Source: Deltaproteobacteria bacterium (GTDB lineage Bacteria; Desulfobacterota; Desulfobacteria; C00003060). Taken from it: 11,033 nucleotides of DNA. A program made the position numbers and the translations under genes. The notes below the pieces were generated by a model. That model searched no databases and had not been told where the DNA came from. It saw only the letters and a list, made by a program, of their open reading frames with translations. Below are positions 6,655-11,033 of this stretch, piece by piece (position 1 is the first letter of the stretch; every line of letters starts with the position of its first letter). Location of the stretch: NCBI GenBank assembly GCA_030667105.1, contig DAOUWN010000041.1, positions 1-11,033 on the forward strand, written 5' to 3'.

Positions 6655-6878
6655 TTCTCCCTCCTCAAAAAGCGATCATATAAAAGCTGTCATGATTTCT
6701 TACGTGCCTGGCAAGAAATAGTTCGCGGCACGTATTGCTCCGGACTGTCACCCTGATGGGCTTTGTTTCCTGTTTACACCGTTGCCTCCTCCCACCTCCT
6801 TTCCTAATGCTCATCGGCAAGACGCGTGTCTAACTGATCAATGCTTGTCCCTCCCTTTTCCAGGTTTGCTCTTGACCG
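6655..6878. other. Intergenic region with partial repeat of the ferritin-like gene start
   Basis: The 224 bases between the zinc-ribbon and rubrerythrin genes hold no convincing gene. A 42-base part (6807-6848) resembles the 5' end of the ferritin-like gene at 6282-6327: 15 identical bases ATGCTCATCGGCAAG, a 15-19 base divergent middle, and 12 identical bases ATCAATGCTTGT. Purine-rich Shine-Dalgarno-like stretches (GGAGG on the minus strand) occur around 6783-6800 without a good ORF behind them. This looks like a decayed gene copy. Confidence 0.5.
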
Positions 6879-7373
6879 TTAATCTATCTTAACAAAAGCC
6901 TTCGATTTGGCACCGCACACCGGGCACTCGTCCGGTGGCTCCTTTTCGCAGGTATAACCGCATACAGAACATACATAGAAGTCTGTTTCTTCCGCAGACT
7001 CGAGGTTGTCCAGTGCCTTCTGATAAAGTGAAGCATGAACCTCTTCCACCTTATTGGCATAGGTGAAGGAGGTCTCTGCCGCCTTATTGTTCTCCTCCTT
7101 GGCAGCCCGGATCATGGCCGGATACATCTCCATAAACTCGTGCGTCTCGCCTGCAATGGCTTCCTTTAAATTTTCAGCCGTACCCTTAACCTGGCCAAGG
7201 GCACGCAGATGAGCCAGTGCGTGTACTGTTTCGGCCTCAGCAGCCGCCCTGAAGAGTCTGGCTACCTGGGGATAACCTTCTTTTTCTGCCTGCTTGGCAA
7301 AGGCCAGATACCTCCTGTTGGCCTGTGACTCCCCTGCGAAAGCTTCCATCAAGTTCTGTTCAGTCTTGCTCAT
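6879..7373 (-). CDS. rbr: Rubrerythrin
   Basis: A 164-residue rubrerythrin, close to the usual length. Residues 1-125 are the diiron four-helix domain with E15 (GES), E48-xx-H51 (ETVH), E76/E79 (GETHEF) and E110/E111 with H113 (VEEVHASLY). Residues 132-164 are the rubredoxin-like domain with C135-xx-C138-GY and C150-xx-C153-GA, which binds one Fe(SCys)4. The enzyme reduces hydrogen peroxide to water in the cytosol of anaerobes using electrons from rubredoxin. The ATG at 7373 has AAGGGA upstream. The AT-rich 140-base region upstream separates it from the DUF4079 gene and probably holds its own promoter. The neighbouring double rubredoxin-like protein is a plausible electron donor. Confidence 0.96.
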   Translation of the reverse strand: MSKTEQNLMEAFAGESQANRRYLAFAKQAEKEGYPQVARLFRAAAEAETVHALAHLRALGQVKGTAENLKEAIAGETHEFMEMYPAMIRAAKEENNKAAETSFTYANKVEEVHASLYQKALDNLESAEETDFYVCSVCGYTCEKEPPDECPVCGAKSKAFVKID

Positions 7374-7455
7374 CGTCGTTATTCCCTTTCACGTTTGCAT
7401 GGCTATGCGTTTTTTAATAACACAATTTCCCCTCAAGAATACAATAGAAATGACG

Positions 7456-7475
7456 TATCATTTTAAGTTTTATCA
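7456..7475 (-). promoter_or_regulatory. AT-rich direct repeat upstream of rubrerythrin, possible operator
   Basis: On the minus strand TGATA is repeated after a 10-base AT-rich spacer, about 80 bases upstream of the rubrerythrin start. The position and composition would suit a promoter or a Fur/PerR-type site, but it is not a clean inverted repeat and no consensus match is claimed. Confidence 0.2.
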
Positions 7476-7514
7476 AACAAAATTGTTAAGAAATGAGCAA
7501 TGGATTGAAAGATC

Positions 7515-7955
7515 CTAGCCGCCTAACACGAAGGCATTGAACACCCATAGGCCGCTAATAGCCTGGGCTACTGCAAGAATTAAGACAACTAGATTATTCA
7601 AGCCATGGATAAGCGGAAAAACTCCTCGTTTCTTTTTGTTACGGTCCATGTAAAGACCGGAAACTAGGCCAAAGATTACTAAAGGCAGCAACACAAGAGC
7701 GACCTTGCCATGAGCTCCCGTTATGAGGAACCCGTGCCAGTAAAGATATACCATCGTCATGCCCGAAACCATGCCGACCAACCATACCCCGAGGGCCATC
7801 TTGCCCAGGGCCACATGCCGCTTCCACTTGAAAACAGTCTTTTGGTTCATATGGAGGAAGCGAAACCGCTGAACTCCAAGATAGAATACATACAGGGCCA
7901 ACAGTGTGGCCGAGAATTGAATGATGGGATGAATAAAAAGCACGGCAGTTCCCAT
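7515..7955 (-). CDS. DUF4079-family four-helix membrane protein
   Basis: A 146-residue protein with four hydrophobic helices (about 5-27, 50-72, 84-103 and 118-141) and conserved-looking histidines H9 (FIHPII), H47 (KRHVALG), H74 (YWHGF), H82 (GAHGK) and H117 (PLIHGLNN). The pattern matches DUF4079 as I know it, a cytochrome b561-like group in which transmembrane histidines could bind heme b; heme binding is inferred. A role as membrane electron carrier next to the periplasmic cytochrome P460 is reasonable. The ATG at 7955 is chosen over a TTG at 7976 because GAGGGGG lies just before it; the extra seven residues would be charged and outside the first helix. Confidence 0.75.
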   Translation of the reverse strand: MGTAVLFIHPIIQFSATLLALYVFYLGVQRFRFLHMNQKTVFKWKRHVALGKMALGVWLVGMVSGMTMVYLYWHGFLITGAHGKVALVLLPLVIFGLVSGLYMDRNKKKRGVFPLIHGLNNLVVLILAVAQAISGLWVFNAFVLGG

Positions 7956-8027
7956 TAGCCCCCTCTTCCTTGTCAAAGATACGCTGTCTCCCTCTCTCTA
8001 AGCACCTCCCGCCGCGGGGGATGGAGA

Positions 8028-8507
8028 CTAATCAAATTCGTGAACCAGTATGAAGTCGTTTTTTGCCCTCGTCCCATGGCAGCCTACACAGCCTGCGGGT
8101 TTGCCAAAAGGCTTGGCCTTGCCATCCGGGGTGAACTTTGCCCAAAACCAGTCTCCGTCTTTGGCATTGTATCCCTGGACCTTGTACATCACGGTGATAG
8201 CCTTGAGTTCCATAGCCTTGCTATAGTTTTCTTTAACCTCGATGGCCCCATACTGAACGGGAGGTCTTGGCGAATTCAAGGCTCGGTCATTCACATACAC
8301 CTTATGCAAAGGACCATGCGGTGCTCGACCCGGCTGCATTCCCTGGTGATCAGGCCAGAAGGACCATTCCTTGTAAGGGGAAACCTTTGTGATATGATCC
8401 CACAGTGAACCAGGGTCGGGCCCAGGCATGTCTGCAAAAGCCAAAGGGCCTACCCACAAGCACGCTGAAATTAACAAAGATCCGATAGTGATTGTTCCTT
8501 TTTTCAT
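8028..8507 (-). CDS. Cytochrome P460 family protein, periplasmic
   Basis: A 159-residue protein with a Sec signal peptide (MKKGTITIGSLLISACLWVG..., likely cut after FADA-like AFAD near residue 25) and one heme c site, CVGCH (140-144), close to the C-terminus as is usual in cytochrome P460. Upstream blocks PHGPLHKVYVN (63-73), AIEVKENY and a Tyr/Lys-rich strand (100-115) fit the family's beta sandwich. Family members bind NO or oxidise hydroxylamine through a Lys-crosslinked heme, while relatives (cytochrome c'-beta) only bind NO; which applies here cannot be told. GGGAGG lies 6 bases before the ATG. It begins 30 bases after the short Ni-SOD-hook gene. Confidence 0.88.
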   Translation of the reverse strand: MKKGTITIGSLLISACLWVGPLAFADMPGPDPGSLWDHITKVSPYKEWSFWPDHQGMQPGRAPHGPLHKVYVNDRALNSPRPPVQYGAIEVKENYSKAMELKAITVMYKVQGYNAKDGDWFWAKFTPDGKAKPFGKPAGCVGCHGTRAKNDFILVHEFD

Positions 8508-8537
8508 TTATAGCCTCCCTCATATTTATTCAAACAC

Positions 8538-8696
8538 TCACTGCATTCCAATGGTGGTGATATGCTCAGCGATCATGTTGATTCTCATCTCATCATCGTA
8601 GATCCCGCAGGGGATCTCACAATGGGCTGCCGCATAGGAGGCGGCAAAAAATACAATTGAAAACACTAACGTGATCTGAAAGCATTTCTTATGCAT
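8538..8696 (-). CDS. sodN: Short exported peptide with Ni-superoxide dismutase hook (truncated sodN or mini-protein)
   Basis: A 52-codon gene with a strong ribosome binding site (GGGAGG, 6 bases before the ATG at 8696). It encodes a signal peptide (MHKKCFQITLVFSIVFFAAS) ending in AAA, then HCEIPCGIYDDEMRINMIAE and HITTIGMQ, then TGA. After cleavage at A-x-A the mature N-terminus would be H25-C26-x-x-P-C30-G-x-Y33. This is the nickel-binding hook of Ni-SOD, in which His1, Cys2 and Cys6 bind Ni. Normal mature Ni-SOD is about 110-120 residues; here only the hook and half of the first helix (28 residues) remain. No continuation is found in any frame before the next gene, which starts 30 bases later. 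It is either a 3'-deleted sodN or a real minimal Ni-binding peptide. In line between the rubredoxin-like and P460 genes. Confidence 0.75.
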   Translation of the reverse strand: MHKKCFQITLVFSIVFFAASYAAAHCEIPCGIYDDEMRINMIAEHITTIGMQ

Positions 8697-8788
8697 TCTT
8701 ATCCTCCCATTCTTGCAAGGCCTCTCGTCATGTTCACTCTATTTGGAACACTTCCCCCTTTTTGACAACACCGCCGTGTGGATTTGAT

Positions 8789-9034
8789 CTATAACCTGGT
8801 GTCAACGTGACCGGGCCCTCCGCACTCAGGCGTATAGCAAGTGACGTTTAGGAAATCACACTTCTCGCTACAGTTAGGGCAAACATCCGGCGGTGTTCCG
8901 GCCGTGATCAGGAATCCGCACTTGCCGCATTTCCAGTACGTCTGATTGCATTGAGGACAGATATCCCCAACAAATTTACCTGATGCCGTGTAGCCACAGT
9001 GGGCACACACCCAACTTTCTTGCTTGTCTCCCAT
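8789..9034 (-). CDS. Double rubredoxin-like (zinc/iron ribbon) protein
   Basis: An 81-residue cysteine-rich protein with two tandem rubredoxin-type knuckle pairs: C10-xx-C13-GY with C27-xx-C30 (first), and C36-xx-C39-G with C52-xx-C55 (second). Additional cysteines C59, C66 and C71 lie in a tail NVTCYTPECGGPGHVD. Two Fe(SCys)4 or Zn sites are expected; as a rubredoxin-like electron donor it could serve rubrerythrin in the same cluster. The ATG at 9034 is preferred over the upstream GTG at 9043, since the AGGAGG at 9043-9048 overlaps that GTG but is 8 bases from the ATG. Lies 129 bases after the catalase stop and about 90 bases before the Ni-SOD-hook gene. Confidence 0.82.
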   Translation of the reverse strand: MGDKQESWVCAHCGYTASGKFVGDICPQCNQTYWKCGKCGFLITAGTPPDVCPNCSEKCDFLNVTCYTPECGGPGHVDTRL

Positions 9035-9163
9035 TTCCTTCACCTCCTTTTGCTCATAGATTTGCCTGCATAATCGGCTTAAAAACCCTACTCAAAAGCT
9101 ATTCGTTAGTCTTTCCACCAGCCCTTTTTAATGGCCAGATGACTATTTTGCATCGCCATAGGT

Positions 9164-10675
9164 TCATTGCTCGGTCGCCCTGGCGCGTTCTTGATGAGAC
9201 ATATCTGCCAAACGTTCAACCTCCTTCTTATCCAGTCCCAACCCTTCGGCCACGCGCCGGCCGTACTCAGGGTCTGCCTTGTAGAAGAGGGCTGTCTGGC
9301 GCAACTGGATCCGTTTTTTCGCGCTGCCCAAGTGGTCTACAATATTACCGATCAGGTGATCCCGATCTTCGTCGGTCATCACCCTTCGGTAAAGCTCCCC
9401 TGGCTGAAAGAAATCGTCGTTGGGGTGGGTGTATGGCTTACGTGAAGCCTTCCCTGATACATCAAAAGGGGGTTCACCTGCTGTGGGATCAGGTATGGGG
9501 CCGCCAAAGCTGTTTGGGTAGTAGTTTGGGCTGCCACCGCCATTGGCGTCAAAGCGCATGAATCCGTCCCGCTGGTAGTTCTGCGCTGGACACGCCTTGG
9601 CCCGGTTCACGGGCAGCAGGTGGTAGTTTGGTCCCAGGCGATGGCGATGGGTGTCCTGGTAGCTGAAGAGACGGCCCTGGAGCATCTTGTCTGGTGACGC
9701 GGCAATACCAGGAACGAAGTTAGAGGGAGAGAAGGCGGCCTGCTCCACCTCGGCAAAGTAGTTTTCAGGGTTGCGGTCAAGAACAATACGGCCTACTGGT
9801 ATCAGGGGGAAGTCACCATGAAACCAGACCTTGGTGATGTCAAAGGGGTCAAAGCGGTATTCCTCGGCCTGTTCAGGGGTCATGATCTGAACATAGACTT
9901 TCCAGGCCGGATACTCATCTCGATCGATCGCCTGGTACAGGTCACGGGTGGCGTGATCAGGGTCGTCGCTTTTCATTTGGGCCGCTTCTTCACGGGTGAG
10001 GTTCTGGATGCCCTGCTCGGTCTCGATCTGGTAATTCATCCACACGTATTCACCCTTGTCATTGTACCACTTGAAGGTGTGACTGCTGTAGCCGTTCATG
10101 TGGCGGTAGCTCTTTGGAGTGCCCCGGTCGGAAAAAAGTACGGTCACCTGATGGATGGACTCGGGTGTTAGAGAGAGGAAATCCCAAAACATATCCGGGT
10201 CCTTTAGATTGGTTGCCGGATCACGCTTCTGCGTGTGGATAAAATCGGGGAACTTAAGTGGATCACGGATGAAGAATACAGGGGTATTGTTCCCTACCAT
10301 GTCGTAATTTCCCTCCTCGCTGTAAAGCTTTATCGCGAATCCGCGCGGATCCCGCTCTGCGTCTGCGGATCCTCTCTCACCGCCCACGGTGGAAAAGCGG
10401 ATAAAGAGATCCGTACGTTTTCCTATCTCGGAGAGAAACTTTGCCTTGGTGTATTGGGCCACATCATGCGTAACCTCGAAGTAGCCGTAGGCGCCCGCCC
10501 CCTTGGCGTGCACGACGCGCTCGGGGATCCGCTCGCGGTCAAAATGGGCCAGCTTTTCGAGCAGATGGACATCCTGGATCAGGATAGGCCCTGGGTCGCC
10601 CGCATTCATGGTGTTTTGGTCGTCATCGACCGGTGCGCCAAAGTTGGTAGTCAGTATACTTTTGTCCTTTGCCAT
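9164..10675 (-). CDS. katA: Monofunctional heme catalase (small-subunit type)
   Basis: A 503-residue catalase, normal for small-subunit (clade 3) enzymes, converting H2O2 to water and O2. The distal catalytic His is H56 in [11 protein letters not shown] (49-59), the catalytic Asn is N129 in VGNNTPVFF, and the proximal heme ligand is Y339 in [17 protein letters not shown] (335-351). The distances between H, N and Y are the same as in bovine catalase (74, 147, 357). There is no signal peptide, so it is cytosolic. AGGAGG lies 6 bases before the ATG at 10675. It is the first large gene of the minus-strand defence cluster. No frameshift or missing key residue. Confidence 0.97.
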   Translation of the reverse strand: MAKDKSILTTNFGAPVDDDQNTMNAGDPGPILIQDVHLLEKLAHFDRERIPERVVHAKGAGAYGYFEVTHDVAQYTKAKFLSEIGKRTDLFIRFSTVGGERGSADAERDPRGFAIKLYSEEGNYDMVGNNTPVFFIRDPLKFPDFIHTQKRDPATNLKDPDMFWDFLSLTPESIHQVTVLFSDRGTPKSYRHMNGYSSHTFKWYNDKGEYVWMNYQIETEQGIQNLTREEAAQMKSDDPDHATRDLYQAIDRDEYPAWKVYVQIMTPEQAEEYRFDPFDITKVWFHGDFPLIPVGRIVLDRNPENYFAEVEQAAFSPSNFVPGIAASPDKMLQGRLFSYQDTHRHRLGPNYHLLPVNRAKACPAQNYQRDGFMRFDANGGGSPNYYPNSFGGPIPDPTAGEPPFDVSGKASRKPYTHPNDDFFQPGELYRRVMTDEDRDHLIGNIVDHLGSAKKRIQLRQTALFYKADPEYGRRVAEGLGLDKKEVERLADMSHQERARATEQ

Positions 10676-10691
10676 TTGAATCCTCCTTTCT

Positions 10692-10708
10692 TCGAGAACA
10701 TGTCTCGA
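10692..10708. promoter_or_regulatory. Perfect inverted repeat just upstream of catalase
   Basis: TCGAGA-ACATG-TCTCGA, with 6-bp perfect arms and a 5-base centre, lies immediately upstream of the catalase ribosome binding site (10682-10687). It could be an operator for a dimeric regulator or a 5'-UTR hairpin. It does not match the PerR or OxyR consensus as I know them. Confidence 0.35.
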
Positions 10709-10769
10709 TCATGGTCCTTTGTTTAGGTCAGCTTCTCGGAATCCGTCTCCATGACATTGTTCGGCCTTG

Positions 10770-10904
10770 TTACGCAGTCTTCCGGATTTCAGCGAGCTGG
10801 CTTGGATGCGCCCACAAGTACTCTCGGAGTTCCAAGTTCATGCGGTCCAGCTCTGTCAGAAAACCGGCTACTGACATACGATAGTTCTCCGGATTTGTTT
10901 CCAT
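10770..10904 (-). CDS. 44-residue protein of unknown function
   Basis: A short ORF upstream of catalase: METNPENYRMSVAGFLTELD then RMNLELREYLWAHPSQLAEI and RKTA. It has the composition of a genuine soluble, amphipathic helical protein (ELDRMNLELREYL), is acidic, and has a moderate GAAGAGG 6 bases before its ATG. An in-frame ATG six codons further upstream is possible. I do not recognise a family. It overlaps an open frame on the same strand (10789-11033); only one of the two is likely real in the overlap. The 94 bases between its stop and the catalase start hold the inverted repeat at 10692-10708. Confidence 0.45.
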   Translation of the reverse strand: METNPENYRMSVAGFLTELDRMNLELREYLWAHPSQLAEIRKTA

Positions 10905-11033
10905 CCGCTGCCTCTTCCCCATCGAACGCCGCCAAGCGTCTCACCCAGAATATGCTCGCACCCTCGTAATTCTGGGCAGCCATGTGATCGAAAAGAATCC
11001 GCGCCTCGCCAGAGACGTCCCGAAAGTCAAAGG
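10789..11033 (-). CDS. Partial open frame at the right edge, uncertain
   Basis: An open minus-strand frame enters from the right edge and reads FDFRDVSGEARILFDHMAAQ, NYEGASIFWVRRLAAFDGEE and on to a stop at 10789. The first ~40 residues look protein-like; the last ~40 (rich in S, R, G, P) look like a shadow of the 44-codon ORF. It may be the C-terminal part of a real gene whose frame was shifted near 10905-10930 into the frame of the 44-residue protein, or simply noise. No family recognised. Confidence 0.25.
   Translation of the reverse strand, partial: FDFRDVSGEARILFDHMAAQNYEGASIFWVRRLAAFDGEEAADGNKSGELSYVSSRFSDRAGPHELGTPRVLVGASKPAR

Noticed and set aside
6665..6814. 49-codon minus-strand ORF between rubrerythrin and zinc ribbon
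   Set aside because: No Shine-Dalgarno before its ATG, Arg/Lys-rich random-looking composition, and it covers the Shine-Dalgarno-like GGAGG stretches.
8538..8540. The TGA ending the Ni-SOD hook gene as a second selenocysteine codon
   Set aside because: Reading on gives only V-F-E and then TAA; there is no coding continuation and Ni-SOD has no Cys at that place.
1..11033. CRISPR arrays, tRNA/rRNA genes, insertion sequences
   Set aside because: No regularly spaced repeats, no tRNA-like cloverleaf or conserved rRNA segments and no transposase found; the only mobile element is the group II intron at the left edge.

Overview
The window looks like part of the chromosome of an anaerobic, respiring bacterium, most likely Desulfobacterota (former Deltaproteobacteria). 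The evidence is rubrerythrin, rubredoxin-type iron-sulfur proteins, a cytochrome c3-like triheme protein, an apparent selenoprotein and a Hanks kinase fused to DUF1566. This placement is inferred from gene content only; there is no rRNA or tRNA in the window.

Left edge (1-~455, minus strand): the 5' RNA portion of a group II intron, with the first 16 codons of its reverse transcriptase/maturase running off the window. Left plus-strand block (487-3225): three closely spaced genes, probably one operon. They encode a VOC (glyoxalase/dioxygenase fold) protein, a YfcE/MJ0936-type metallophosphoesterase, and a Ser/Thr protein kinase ending in a C-type-lectin-like DUF1566 domain.

Central and right block (3326-10675, all minus strand, so transcribed right to left): an oxygen/peroxide defence and redox island. 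In transcription order it holds a heme catalase, a small double rubredoxin-like protein, a very short exported peptide carrying the nickel-superoxide-dismutase hook, a cytochrome P460, a DUF4079 membrane protein, rubrerythrin, a small zinc ribbon, a ferritin-like diiron protein, a triheme cytochrome c, a fatty acid hydroxylase/sterol desaturase-family membrane protein, and a rhodanese-ferritin fusion. Superoxide (Ni-SOD, if functional), peroxide (catalase, rubrerythrin), free iron (ferritin-like proteins) and periplasmic electron transfer (P460, triheme c, DUF4079) would all be covered by neighbouring genes. A 44-codon ORF of unknown function lies upstream of catalase at the right edge.

The two most notable points are these. 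(1) The rhodanese-ferritin gene has an in-frame UGA exactly where the catalytic cysteine of rhodanese should be. It is followed at SECIS distance by a perfect 7-bp hairpin whose loop contains GGUC, so it reads as a selenocysteine-containing rhodanese fused to a ferritin-like domain, not as a pseudogene. (2) At 8538-8696 a 52-codon gene with a strong ribosome binding site encodes a signal peptide followed by the Ni-binding hook HCEIPCGIY of Ni-SOD and then stops. It is either a truncated sodN or a natural mini-Ni-SOD peptide.
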